Assembly: GCF_022376445.1 (NCBI RefSeq)
Contig: NW_025954963.1
Coordinates: 310,001 to 374,000, forward strand
Reading direction: 5' to 3'
DNA length: 64,000 nucleotides
Source: Fomitopsis serialis
Lineage: Eukaryota > Basidiomycota > Agaricomycetes > Polyporales > Fomitopsidaceae
Part shown: in pieces, positions 1 through 10,981 of the stretch
Position numbering within the stretch: the stretch's first letter is position 1
Layout of the letters: the number at the start of each line of letters is the position of its first letter
Notes under the pieces: generated by a model
What the model was told of the DNA's origin: nothing
Database searches by the model: none
Seen by the model: only the letters and a program-made list of their open reading frames with translations
Made by a program: the position numbers and the translations under genes

Positions 1-932
1 TTGTGCCGGCTACTCTGGCGATATCTACCCTATCCCTCGATGGCCACGACCCCTTCATACCGTCGATATCTGACAAGCTGACTGCGCAGTCCCTAGGATA
101 TACTATATCGGTCAGGATCTCGTCCACCCTAGGTAGTCGGTCATTCGAGTCCCATTCACCATCACCCTTCTATAGCTATGAAATAAATTGTATAATGTAT
201 CTATATATCTCTTTACTACTTCTACACAATTTGAAGCCAATCCACTGAGAACTAGAGCAGGAAAAATCATCCTGTGTGATGATACCCATTTTTGGTAAGC
301 AGTGGCTTGGTATCCCGGACCCCTCATCCATGACTAGGTATCTCACCCGGATTCTGACGCATCACAGTCTAGAAACAATCACACACACATATTTGAATAT
401 ATTTTCATGAATTATGGCCCACGCAGATGGGTCCTGCTATGTAGTGAGCATTTCCGATGGTGTGGCCGACTTCCTAGTCGGCCAGTTTGCTATACTCTCA
501 CAACGAAAAGGCTCTGCCATTCTCCACACAGTGGGCGTATATTTTTAGTATTTTCTCATATTCTTCGGATGTCTTAACATGACCATTCACAAGACCTAGG
601 TGATTACAGCACTCATAGAGCAAGGAGGGCTCGTGGAGTGCTAGGTGGCCGAGACCGGCCGATATAGTATAATAATACGATGATATGTGATGGCAGGGAC
701 CCTAGTACTTAGCGTGAATGCAAATGCAAGGAACGTGATTAGATTCCATATAATTGCACGACACGCACTACACGATGGCGATGAGTGCGCACACAGGAAG
801 CTACAATTATCCATGCATCGCGAAGGATGCCCCGTGCTCTGAGTCTTAGTAAATAGAAGACAGCATAGTATGTGTAAATATGAAGTTTATGTAGTGTTGA
901 ATACCGAACATCGACCATACCATCTGTGAAGT
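1..932. other. Intergenic, no gene seen
   Basis: No open frame here has splice sites or residue patterns that look like protein. The stretch is relatively AT-rich and lies downstream of the SDR gene that ends at 933, so its right edge should hold that gene's 3' UTR. A gene continuing from outside the window cannot be excluded for the first few hundred bases. Confidence 0.5.
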
Positions 933-2173
933 TTAACTGAGGTTAACGCCTCCGTCCATGACAATGGATTGTCCTAAGTTAGTAGTAAACGTCAGCCTTT
1001 ACGCTTCATCGCGAATCAAACGAAGTACCTGTGATGAAATGGGCCTCAGGCTTTGACAGATATGACACTAGACTGGCGACGGTGTCGCCGGATGAATGAG
1101 GGCCATCTGCTGCTATGCCGCAGACCTGCGAAATTCCGAGGAAGCCAGATTAGAGCGAGGTCGACAGCAATAGGGTGTCATCTGCTCACATGCTTTGTGA
1201 ATGCCCCGTGAGTGCCCCCATATTGTTTGTCTAGAACGTCAATGTTGGCTATTGGTGCTGTCAGCGCGGGCAAAAGGGATAATTTGTGGGCTGGTCTTAC
1301 TCATTGGTGTCAAGATCACCCCTGGCGCATACGTGTTGACTGTAATCTTGTGGGGAGCGAGCTCGATAGCTGGGCATATGACGTTAAGCACTGTAAGTAA
1401 GAATACATGATACAAATGCACTCACCAAGGCACTGTGTGAGGCCTCGGATCGCAAACTTCGTTGCAACATACGCGGCGACCTCGGGACCACCTATCAGAA
1501 TTTGACTTCAGAAGATTGCGGCACTCAGTAATGTGATGCCTTCATACCCTTCTTTCCGAGTATGGACGATGCCCCTAGGAACACCGTTTGAATTGAGACT
1601 TGAGATCACAGTTGTAATGAAACTTTGCCTACCGAGGATTCTCCCTCCCTCTCCTTGTTTGATCATCTGGCGGGCAGCGTACTTGTAGCAGAGCATTGCA
1701 CTAGCTAGGTTGATGTCCATGCAGTGGTTCCAGTCCTTCAATGTCACTGTAAGCTGCCAATGAGAGCCGATCGCTTCATAAATGTGTCTGCTCTTACTAT
1801 CAACTACCCGAGACACGACGGCGGTGCCAGCGTTCGCCACCATCTAGGACATCGAGGTCAGCACATGCATCCTTCAGAAGGACACTCCATAATCGATACT
1901 TACGACGTCAAGTCTCCCAAGCACCTCTACTGTCTTCTCGACCATGCCTTTGACGATTTCTTCGTCCGAGACGTCGCCTACGATTGGGAGTGCCTTGCGA
2001 CCCTTTGCTCGGATTTCTTCGGCGACTACTTCGAGCTCTGCGGCATTGCGCGAGTTGATTGCCACATCCAGACCGTCGTCTGCGAGCCGCAATGCGATGT
2101 CGCGCCCGATGCCCTTCGAGGCACCGGTAACGATCGCGACCCGGGATACTGTGTGGTTGGCGTATCCGTTCAT
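933..2173 (-). CDS. Short-chain dehydrogenase/reductase, acetoin/diacetyl reductase-like
   Basis: Classical NAD(P)-dependent SDR, a cytosolic Rossmann-fold oxidoreductase. The ATG at 2173 opens an exon carrying the nucleotide-binding motif TGASKGIG near residue 18. Spliced exons then give the NAG motif (MVANAG), the catalytic Ser in GASSILGKKG, the YxxxK pair in AAYVATKFAIRG, the post-catalytic ELAPHKITVN/YAPGVILTPM block, and the C-terminal FITGQSIVMDGG. I place eight introns of about 45-70 nt, and all keep frame when spliced (for example LDV|MVANAG, VVSR|LTVTLK, KKG|GPEVAA, TQCL|AIELAPH, FITG|QSIVMDGG). The stop is at 933-935. The motif order and the LTPM...THGAFTKH insert resemble fungal proteins annotated as diacetyl/acetoin reductases, but the substrate is an inference. 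It lies downstream of the Rrn5-like gene on the same strand. Confidence 0.9.
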
Positions 2174-2235
2174 GGCTTGCTGTTTGTGTCTAAGATGTTC
2201 AAAGGGGTCTGGTGTGGATGAGTATAGCGAAAAGG

Positions 2236-2257
2236 ACCAATGCCAGAGTTTTTATAC
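2236..2257 (-). promoter_or_regulatory. Core promoter of the SDR gene (TATA box, with CCAAT)
   Basis: Read on the minus strand, GTATAAAA (2250-2257) lies 77-84 nt before the SDR start codon, a typical fungal TATA position. A CCAAT pentamer on the plus strand sits at 2236-2240. Both are direct sequence observations; their function is inferred. Confidence 0.5.
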
Positions 2258-3507
2258 AACTCGAGGGGCGTTTAAAATACCGCGGCCCAACTTCAGTCGT
2301 CGGTGTATACAGCGGAGGCCGCACCGCAACCCTCGTCTATTCCAGATACGGCCCAGCCAGCCTCGGGAAGAAGATTTAGTTACGCACATAGTGGATAGAT
2401 TCGACGACCTTCGACAGGCGCAGTCGTGCAGGAAGAATGGGCGTCAGCGTATCCCCTAGAGCGTTCCTGCTCACGGTCGGAAGGAAGCCAATGAAACTTT
2501 GCCTGTTGTGCGAGGCTATGATGCCGCATCAATCGCAAGAGACACATACAATACCCAATCCGGAATGAGGAGCCGCGGGGTCGACGGGTGCATCATTGTC
2601 ATCTGTAGCATAGTCATCCAAAGACACCAAGTTTAGCGAGGGTCTCACCCTGCAGCAACCCGAGCACGCACCATGAATTGGCCGAGATGCTACCGACTGG
2701 ACGTACTGTCGATTATCGAGTGATTAGAAAGAAGCATCACACACCCTGGAGCTGAACTTGCAGAACCTGGGCCGTATATGCTGTTATCATAATGGGCAAG
2801 GCCTGGCAGTGTAGTGCTGCTGCCGCAGACACTAGCGACATAGCACTTGACTGCAGTCATATTTTCCCTCGGGGGCCCTTGGTCTACTGTTGGATGAGAC
2901 GCCAGCTAGATGATTAGTGCTTGTGTCCCTAGCCACTGAACTTAGAATGGTACCGTCGACATGAGTGAGGATCTAGACACAGTAGTACCTCCGGAGCGCC
3001 TGAGCTCTATATTGGTATCGAACGCACAGCATGTGCCCGCACTGTACGGCTGAATCGCCGGAAGGTGGTGGACGTAATAGGAGACAGCGTAGGAAATCCG
3101 AGGAGTGGGCGAAGAAGATACTGAAGGTGAGTGTACCTCCGAGGCCTTACCAATCCGGAGGCGGCTCGCGGACACTCATGAGCGCCAGACATTGTATACA
3201 CAGCAGGGGACACAAAGACATCTTATGCAAGATTCACTTAACGATAGGATGAGTATATACCATGTCTTGGACTATTAGATGCTATGGAATGGTCAGTCGA
3301 CACTGTGTGAAGTTTGTCATTCATACTCACCTGTAGATATTGATGTTCCTCCGACTAACAATCGAACTAAAGCGTACGAACTGAAGGAATGTTTAGTCAG
3401 AGTGGGGCAGCTTCGACGAGAAGATCTCACCAATTTACCTTCGTATAACAATTAAACCCAAGGACTCATCCCTTGACCTCGCTGTTCCGACCTTCACGGC
3501 CTCGTCT
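2258..3507. other. Intergenic, no gene seen
   Basis: The stretch lies between the SDR gene and the 3' end of the Rrn5-like gene, both on the minus strand. Only short frames of random-looking composition are present. Upstream regulatory DNA of the SDR gene and the 3' UTR of the Rrn5-like gene must lie here. Confidence 0.5.
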
Positions 3508-5959
3508 TCAGCTCTCATCGTCGTCCTCGCCATCGTCGTCGTAGGATCTTTTGCGTTTCCGTCGGGGCCTTTGCCATACTTCCGGAGGAGGCGTGCCTGC
3601 TAATTCTGTCCACAGGCTCTCTTCATACGCCTCCTCTAGTATGCGATCATATTCATCAAGCTGTTCTTCGTCAAGCAGCTCCTCTACGAGCGCATCGGCG
3701 TCTGTTTCCTCGGACATGAGGTCCTCTTCAGCCGGAGGTTCGGTGGAAGCGGAGGATGCTGGCCAGGGCATGTACAAAGAGACGAACAGTGAGCGGGGAA
3801 CGCCGCTTGCTGAAGGCAGGGTCTCTGCTGCTGGGAAATGAACCACGGGAGGGACAATGGCGCGATTCAGTGGAAACCGGAGAGGGTCAAATACTTCCTC
3901 TTCCTCCTCCTCCTCCTCCTCCAATTGTTCTACCTCGTCGACTTGGCCCTCATCGTCGGCCTCGCCGTCGGAACAGGCATCTCCTCCATCGTCTGGTTCT
4001 TCATATGCATCGTCAAAGTCATCCTCTACCAGGCCGAGACGCGTGAGCAGTTTGTCGAAGTGCTCCTTCTTGGTGATGTTCTCGCAACCCAACAACGTCA
4101 GCGCTTGTTCAACGTGGACGTGAGATATGCGCTGTGAAGTGGCGGCAATGGGTAGGTCAGGAAATGCACCGGTTCGTCAGATGGCTGCGCTTGTTTACTT
4201 ACATCGAACTTCCCCAAGCGCCATCCTTTGGTGTTTCTCTTGGACGCCCGCTCCTGTTCCCTCATGACGATTACGTGGTGAATCAGTTCCGTCATGAAAT
4301 GCGACACGTGTGCGTTAAGCAGCCTGATCACGTCTGAGGCGATCTGCGAGGATATGGTGGAGTCGATGTCGTGAAGGCGGTTATATAATCTGCGGGACGA
4401 TGAACGGTCAGGGCTTGTCGGTACCGCGACTGTTCCCAGGACACGTACCGCATAAGTCTGGCCAAGCCCTTGAGATTCAACACTCCAACGTACTCCTCCT
4501 GCAGCTTGTCTGCATCTAGACCTATCTCTCTCAGCTTCTTGAGGAGCTTGTACGGAAGCCTCGGGCCAGAGACGTGCGGTTGGCGAGTACGACTCTTGTG
4601 GGCCGGTTCCGGGGACGTTCGACCACTCCCTACGTCCTGCTCTTCGGCAATCGCATCTGGTTCACCGGTACTCTCAGCACTGGAAGCGTGCTGCGAGGTG
4701 CGGCTCGTGGGCTTCGCATTCGCGCCAAATCCTCTGAGGACTTTCGCTGCGCGCTTCCGACCCGGCTTCAGCCTGGGAGTTGTGGATATAACACCCCCTC
4801 CACGAGCTTGCGCTCGCTTCTTCCTCATGTGGAGCCTCTTCTGAAATTGACGGCGTGCAGTGGCGAGCTCGGATTGGAATTCGGGCCTAGCTGCTGCCGA
4901 ACTGGCGCGGCTGATAGGTTCGCTGGACGACTGCGGGAGAGATGCAGGGCGAAACGGAGGCGTGCAAGGGCGGAATTGATGATGCGGGAGCGTGTGTGCT
5001 GGTACTGCTGGGGAACGACTATGGTCGTCGGGAACTGACGATGTGGGAACACTTGCGCCGTCGGTGTTGAGAGCCGCAGATTGCGAGTCCTGTGGTTGGC
5101 TACGAAGAATTGGATCAATCATCTCTTCGTCGGGAGGTGTGGCCGCAACCAGCCCTGTATCGGCTTGAGACGCCTTGGTTGTCGTAGTATTGTCATGGAT
5201 GTCGAGGGGCGTTGTCTGCGCTTCCCGCTCTGTATCGTCAGGTTCCGCGCTAGCCTCGCTCTCCATCCCCAAACACGCCTCGTCCTCCTCCCTCAGGACT
5301 CGGTTCATCGCCTCGAGAGTGGCGAAGTCCAGCGCGCGCAGAGTATCTTCGACCTTCCACTCCTCCTTCCGCTCCCCCAGCCACTGCTTGTATTCCTTCT
5401 TCCTATGCCTGACATCCTCTCTGTAATGTTCATTCGTCTCGGACTTCGCCTGGCCTCTCCGCGCGCGCATCGCTTTCTCGCGATCTTCCAGCTCCTCTTG
5501 TCTTGCCTCCTCCAGTTCCCGACTCTCCCATCGAGGCTCTGCGGCGAGGATAGGCTGCGCCTTCTGGTCCTCCAGAGTAACGAGGGCGTCGGAGACTTCC
5601 ATGGCGGTAACGAAGTCCTTTCGTAACACAGGCCCATCCGCGCGCGTGGCGCTTTCCAGAAGCTGAAGATACAGACATACGTCCACCACGCTTTTCGTCC
5701 TGACCTCCTCCGCTATCAAGTCTGGTCTGAGACGCGAGTGAATAGTGAGCGCGTGGAAGAAGGTGTCCTTCTCGGCACTCGTCCAATACGCGCCGGGCGG
5801 GAAAAATGAGGGAGGAAGCCGGCCGCTTCTGTCTTTGCCTGACAGGTGCGCCCGGACATGGTTGAGGTGCTTGGAGAAATGCGAAAGGTAGGTAGAGTCG
5901 ACTGATGTGTCGCCGTCATTCCCAACACTCGGTTCTGGAGTCGACGCAGCGCTGGTCAT
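3508..5959 (-). CDS. RNA polymerase I upstream activation factor subunit Rrn5-like (SANT domain)
   Basis: Three exons (5959-4449, 4389-4203, 4131-3508) give a 773-residue protein; the introns are 59 and 71 nt and keep frame. Near residues 55-110 is a SANT/Myb-like helix set (PGAYWTSAEKDTFFHAL, then an RTKSVVDVCLYLQLL helix), the arrangement seen in fungal Rrn5 proteins of the nucleolar UAF complex that activates rDNA transcription. A charged helical region (about residues 155-220) and a disordered S/P-rich middle follow. Exons 2-3 encode a helical block (DVIRLLNAHVSHFM ... HVEQALTLLGCENI) resembling a histone fold. After it come a run of consecutive Glu residues and a basic tail (RPRRKRKRSYDDD). 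The start was chosen as the first ATG ahead of a continuous coding frame. Rrn5 is the best reading; a TFIIIB-like SANT protein is less likely. Confidence 0.72.
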
Positions 5960-6740
5960 ACGCCAATAGCTATGTGGCTGTATTGAGGAATCTGGACATT
6001 CTTTAGTACTGCGTAACGCTGGACGACACGTTTCGTTCCCGACGACACAGGCTTAGCAAGGAACGCAAGGCTGTGGGGCTGCATGCGATCGCGACATGGT
6101 CGAAACCCGGCCGATGTCAGATGAACCACACACCTCAGCTAGAAGAACGTTGTCCCGACGTCCGCAGTGTGTTCAAGTCTCCAGCCACATCAAGGGCGAG
6201 AAATAACCTTGGAAATATTAGACATACTTAGAAAGGGGAACTCTGGATAGAATTCCTACTTGCCAGGAAATTGAAAGGGAGTAGATGCTTCCAAGGCAAG
6301 GCCGCAAAACGATCCTGCACAAACGCAACAAGTTGAACAACGACAAGTGCAACGGATTTATACAGGCGCCCGTGTGAACGTTCGCGGAGAAAGAATTTCC
6401 GAGAAAGGTAACTACCAACCTGCACGCGTCGCTCAGTGGATGTCCAGAATTAGAAGGTGGTGTGTTGGGGCCGTCGTCCGAATCCTGGCTCCAGTATTGC
6501 CCATCGCCCGCTCCAGCATGATGCTCCATTTGTGTTGGCATTTTTCGGCAAGTAGCTCGTCATTTGTGTCTCTTCTGGCACAAGACATGCAAACTGCCCG
6601 TCCTCCTCGCCCAGACAGCTCAAAACCACGTGCAATGAACACATATGAGGTGCGTCATGGAGTGTTCACCATCGTCACCACTTGTGGGTCCCATTACATC
6701 ATGTGGACGATGCACACTCCTCGCCGAGATCTTCACGACC
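5960..6740. promoter_or_regulatory. Shared 5' region between Rrn5-like gene (-) and CsbD-like gene A (+)
   Basis: This is a divergent intergenic stretch of about 0.8 kb. I see no convincing protein-coding frame in it. The right end runs into the TATA box of gene A. Confidence 0.5.
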
Positions 6741-6748
6741 TATATAAG
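6741..6748 (+). promoter_or_regulatory. TATA box of CsbD-like gene A
   Basis: TATATAAG lies 108 bp before the ATG at 6849. The two downstream paralogues have TATAAAA at nearly the same distance (104 and 102 bp), which supports a real core promoter element. Confidence 0.65.
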
Positions 6749-6848
6749 TTAGCTTGCACGAAGGATGGCTGCCACTTTACCAATTGACGACTCGTCTGAA
6801 CTCATCGACCTTCCACAACTTTCATTCTCTCATTAACGACCTATCACA

Positions 6849-7544
6849 ATGTCCGCCGCATATGGTAACCCCCGCGAGGCAACGATGCCCGTGAAACCTG
6901 GAACAACGACCGTAAGTAACTTCTTGCCATTGGGTACGTGTTTGTGCAGTCGCTGACTGCTCATGGGTAGCGAACAACTACGGGACTCAACAACAGAACT
7001 CTGCCGGTGCCCAGCCCGGCATCCAGCCAGGGTTTGAGGACCGTGGCGTCGAGCGCCGTGAAGGCGCTTGGGACAACAACGCTCCCCAAGGCGCACAGTG
7101 GACCGCTGGCCACGGTGACAGCCTAGGTAGCACTGGCTACGAGGGCAATACCACCGACAGCAATGTACCCGGTACTGCTGGCTGGCAGCAGAGCAACAAC
7201 TCCGAGTCTGGAGGTTACGACGACCAGAGGTCAGGCCGCAACCAGAGGTCCGGCGACTACCAGAGTTCCGGCGACTATCAGAGCTCCGGCGACTACCAGG
7301 GTTCCGGCGACAACCAAAGCACTGGTCACCCGTCGGTAGGGCAGCGCGTGAAGGGTACGTAGAAATCACCCCCTTTCTCATACGCATACAACACTAACGT
7401 TGTCCTAAAGGTACCGCCGAGAAGGTGGCCGGCAAGGTGACTGGAAACACCGGCAGACAGGAGCGCGGCGAGCAGCGTAGGGTATGAACGTCAATGTCCT
7501 TCAGGATTGCCAATCTCTAACTCGCTCACTAGGAGGACTATTAA
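6849..7544 (+). CDS. CsbD-like low-complexity protein A (first of three tandem paralogues)
   Basis: Small hydrophilic Gln/Ser/Gly/Asn-rich protein. Exon 2 (6971-7354) carries repeats of the type SGDYQS (about residues 110-140). Exon 3 (7411-7481) carries the conserved tail GTAEKVAGKVTGNTG, and exon 4 (7533-7544) only EDY-stop. The GTxEKxAGKVT tail followed by charged residues is shared with genes B and C and resembles CsbD-type stress proteins; the role in stress tolerance is an inference. There is an oddity in exon 1. Using the donor at 6912, which matches the paralogues, the frame is off by one and would need an extra G near 6878-6879. A different donor (GTAACC at 6865) would splice in phase and give a shorter but intact N-terminus. 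The tail region and its splice sites are secure; the first exon is not. Confidence 0.75.
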
Positions 7545-8043
7545 ACGCGCCAGTGGCGTAGCCGACGGCCTCGCCGATGTTCGTCTAGTCTTGTAGAAGT
7601 ACTGTATCATTCAAGGAAATAAATTGTACACTAGCAGCTGTGGTATTAAACATCATGCACGCCGGCTTTACGAGAAGCCAGTCTGGATCATCCGAACATA
7701 AGCAGTGTACAACCAGCCGCGTCCACAGCCACTTATGTGCTTGGACACCTTAAATGTATATATTCGTGGCATATGGTAAGGTTATGCACAAGGGAAAGAT
7801 CGAAGGCCTCAGTTGGGCCTGAGGCCTTCATGACCAGGGCCAGGTTTCGTGACGTATGAGCTAGATGGTCGATGATTCATTGGACAAATTCACCGTACCG
7901 ACGCGAGGGCGCAGCGTCTCTCTTCGTGACGTCGTGCGGTGATTGCTATGAGCAGTATGACGACGCCCGCTCCAGCTGCTTGCTGCGCGTAACGCCAAGT
8001 TCAGACATTTGAGTCAGCGTGGAGGCATTTCACCGCTTGCTGT
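7545..8043. other. Spacer between CsbD-like genes A and B
   Basis: 3' region of gene A and distal promoter of gene B. No other gene is seen. Confidence 0.5.
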
Positions 8044-8288
8044 TGCAAGTCTGAGTCCCAGCCCAAGGTCTTCCCTGCCATCTATCGGCGAAAGCACGCC
8101 ACAAGAGGAGCACCGCAGTAGGAAAATACACTAAGCACGATGCGGCCTTGACTAGAGCAAGTCTATTCAAGCTGTCACTCGATGACGAGTGTTGGAATTG
8201 AGCACAAGGTCCTGACACGAGCACCATCTCAGTGCGAACCTTGGATGCAGTGCTCACATGTGCGCTGACCGGTCTAGGTACTGGGGGC

Positions 8289-8295
8289 TATAAAA
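8289..8295 (+). promoter_or_regulatory. TATA box of CsbD-like gene B
   Basis: TATAAAA is followed by ACTGGCT and lies 104 bp before the ATG at 8393. The same TATAAAA...ACTGGCT core occurs before gene C. Confidence 0.7.
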
Positions 8296-8392
8296 CACTG
8301 GCTTCATTCACGCCAGAGTTCCCCACTAACCACGACTCACCGACATTCGCATACCCCTTAAACCATCATCCTCTTCGACACAAGAAACAATC

Positions 8393-9172
8393 ATGGACAG
8401 CTACGGAAACCAAAACAACAACGGGGGCGACAGCGGTAAGCAAGCATCACGCGTGCTTGGGCATACACGTCCTGAGCATTGTGTTGTAGCCATCAACTTC
8501 GGTTCCAACGGTGGTGGTCGCGGTGGCCGTGATCAGGGCATGGGCGGACAAGGTGACCAAGGCTTTGGCGGTGCACAAGGTGACCAAGGCTTGGGCGGCG
8601 CGCAGGGCGGCCAGGGCTACGGTGACGCGCAGGGTGGTCAGGGCCTTGGTGGCGGGCAGGGTGGCCAGGGCTATGGCGGCGGGCAGGGTGGCCAGGGCTA
8701 CGGCGGTGCACAGGGTGGCCAAGGCTACGGCGGTGCACAGGGCGGCCAAGGCTTTGACCAGAACCAAGGTGCTCAAGGCCAGGGGGGTCAAGGAGACGGC
8801 TTCCAGGACCAGGGGAACCAAGGCGGTGGGGCGTACGGCGGAGGAGCGCAGAGTGGCAATGGCGCCGGACAAGATAACTTCTCGGGCAGCCAGGGCGGTA
8901 ACACAGACCCGGGTAACCAGTACGGCGGCAGTGGTCCTGGCGGGAATGGTGGCAAGCCATCAATGACCCAGCGTGTTGAGGGTGCGTTCTAGTATGCGAC
9001 TGCAATTAACCAAGGGAGCTAGGACTCACGCATGAGCACAGGCACTGTGGAGAAGATAGCTGGCAAGGTCACCCGGAACCCAGGCATGGTCGTGCGTGGC
9101 GAAGAGAAGAAGGTACGCGCAGTACGCTCACGACATTAACACTGTGCTCACCATTCATAGGAGGGATACTAA
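8393..9172 (+). CDS. CsbD-like glycine/glutamine-rich protein B
   Basis: Four exons (8393-8435, 8490-8981, 9042-9112, 9161-9172) splice in frame to a roughly 205-residue, very Gly/Gln-rich protein. After MDSYGNQNNN the body consists of a repeat of about 7-8 residues, GGAQGGQGYG, roughly residues 30-110, then GGGAYGGGAQ. The conserved end is KPSMTQRVEGTVEKIAGKV with a basic/acidic tail ending EGY. There is no signal peptide or membrane segment. The intron positions are the same as in genes A and C, so the three are paralogues. The tail is CsbD-like; the body resembles disordered hydrophilin-type protectants. Function is inferred only. Confidence 0.85.
8560..8760 (+). repeat. In-frame Gly-Gln minisatellite inside gene B
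   Basis: A 24-bp unit coding for GGAQGGQG-type octapeptides is repeated about eight times with small changes (GGTGCACARGGYGGCCARGG and variants). It is absent in this form from genes A and C, so it expanded after the duplication. Confidence 0.8.
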
Positions 9173-9497
9173 ATACCCCGTCTTCTCGGATCTTGCGGAA
9201 GTGCTTGAAAGACGTTGTATAACATGAAGTCTGTAGCGTAACTGTAACATATTGTCTTCGACCAAATGATACCTGCACGAGGATTGTTGCACAAGCGCAT
9301 AGTGCCGTCACGGTTGCAATTGAAAAAGTTCTGGGTGAGCTTATAGAGGACAAACAGTACTTCGGCACTGAGCAATAAGGATGAAAGTCAAGTGTCACTC
9401 CCTCTGCCACAGGAAGCAAACAATGGCAAACCAATTATTGGGCTCACCAACGACCGGCCACACATCTAGGGCAACCCATCATGTACGTACTTGACCA
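9173..9497. other. Spacer between CsbD-like genes B and C
   Basis: 3' region of gene B. No further gene is seen. Confidence 0.5.
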
Positions 9498-9738
9498 TAA
9501 GTCCCAGCCCCGAATCTTACCTGTCATCCATTGGCGAACGTTTGAACCTACGCCATGAGAGGAGGACCGAACTTGGAGAATGCTCTGCGCGGTTTGACAC
9601 TAAATCAGTCCGTCTGCTGCTGCCCGATGACGAAAGTTGGATACCTAACGCCATGCCCTGACACGAGCGCCACTTCGGTATGCATGTGAGCCTTGACGGA
9701 AGGCAGCCTGCACGTCCACGGGCCTACGCACCTGGGAA

Positions 9739-9745
9739 TATAAAA
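9739..9745 (+). promoter_or_regulatory. TATA box of CsbD-like gene C
   Basis: TATAAAA followed by GACTGGCT lies 102 bp before the ATG at 9841 and aligns with the TATA box of gene B. Confidence 0.7.
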
Positions 9746-9840
9746 GACTGGCTGCGCTGATCCTCAGTCCCCACTACTCACGACCCACTCGTAAACACAC
9801 ACCTGAATCTTCATCCCCATTGACGAAAGAAACAAGCAAT

Positions 9841-10544
9841 ATGGCGGACACCTACCCAAACCAGGACCGGAACAACGACCGTAAGCAGGCATCATGCTTA
9901 ATACTTGGCGTGCACGTCTTGAGTCTTGCGTTCTAGCCAACAACTTCGGTACTAGCGGTGGTCGCAGCGACCAATTCGACCGCGAGCGGGGTTTCGACCG
10001 TGACCAAGGCTTCGGGCGCGATCAAGGTCGTGACCAGGGCTTTGGCGGTGGCCAGGTCGACCAAGGGATCGACCAAAATCAGGGCTTCCAGGACCAGGGA
10101 GCGCAGAGCCAGGGCTTCCGCGACCAGGGCGTACGCGACCAAGGCTTCGGAGGCAGGGGAGATGGCCTCCAGGACCAAGGCTACCAGGGCGACGGCGCAT
10201 ATGGTGGAGGAGCGCAGGGTGGCTATGGCGGTTCTGGTCAGGACAACTTCGCGGGCGACCGGGGCGACAACGCGTACCAAGGTGACCAGTTCGGCGGCGG
10301 TCCCGGCGGTAAGGCTAGCAAACCATCGTTGACCCAGCGGCTTGAGGGTGGGTTACTCTCGGACTGCTGTATGAACAGACCAAAAGAACTGACTCACCGA
10401 CGCAACCGCACAGGCGATGTGGAGAAGGTGGCCGGCAAGGTCACCCGGAACCCAGGCATGGTCGTGCGCGGCGAAGAGAAGAAGGTACGCAGAATCTGTT
10501 CGCTGTATGGACACTTTGCTTACCGTTGGCAGGAGGGATACTGA
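9841..10544 (+). CDS. CsbD-like glycine/glutamine-rich protein C
   Basis: Four exons (9841-9880, 9937-10347, 10414-10484, 10533-10544) splice in frame to a protein of about 177 residues. The N-terminus MADTYPNQDRNN aligns with genes A and B. The body is rich in DQGF and FRDQG repeats, so it is more Asp/Arg-rich than B. GDGAYGGGAQGG follows, and the conserved end is KPSLTQRLEG-DVEKVAGKVT, with a charged tail ending EGY. Most sequence differences from B are in the repeat body; the last two exons are almost identical. The same inferred role as B applies. A constitutive or stress-responsive TATA promoter is likely but not shown. Confidence 0.85.
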
Positions 10545-10981
10545 GCATCGTTGCCTTGTCGAATCGGCCCACCACTCCGATGAGAAGGAAAGCTTTGCCC
10601 TGATGGACGTTGTATGAAGTTTGTACGCAACTGTAACATAGTCTTTCCTGGATTCTGTAAGATGAACAGAATTCATCGCTCTGGCAGCCGTTGGATCGAG
10701 TACCTATAGTAAGTGTGTCGTCGCGAGAACAACTCAGTGAGAGGAAGATCCAGTGGACTCCAGTGTGAAGTGCGCCGTTCTATGTAAGTACTACTGTAAG
10801 TTGCCCAGCCTGCGCTTTCGATGCTGCGCCACAATGGGTAAACAATGACAAATCGATCGCCGAGCGACGAGAGCCTCTCCGAGAGCACGACTGGGGCACA
10901 ACCGTACTTAGCGTTGTGCGCGCCGCCAACGGCTACGTTCTCTGTCTAACCCCTGCGTAGATCGCCACCAACTCTTCCAAA

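Larger units (their letters stand above)
8044..10680 (+). repeat. Tandem segmental duplication of CsbD-like genes B and C with their promoters
   Basis: The block of about 1.4 kb starting near 8044 is repeated, with divergence, from about 9498. Shared upstream pieces include AGTCCCAGCCC, CATCYATYGGCGAA, CGATGACGA...GTTGGA and CCTGACACGAGC, then TATAAAA and the whole exon-intron layout. Downstream, both copies have GACGTTGTAT and CTGTAACATA before the likely polyadenylation region. The two copies are in direct orientation. Confidence 0.85.
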
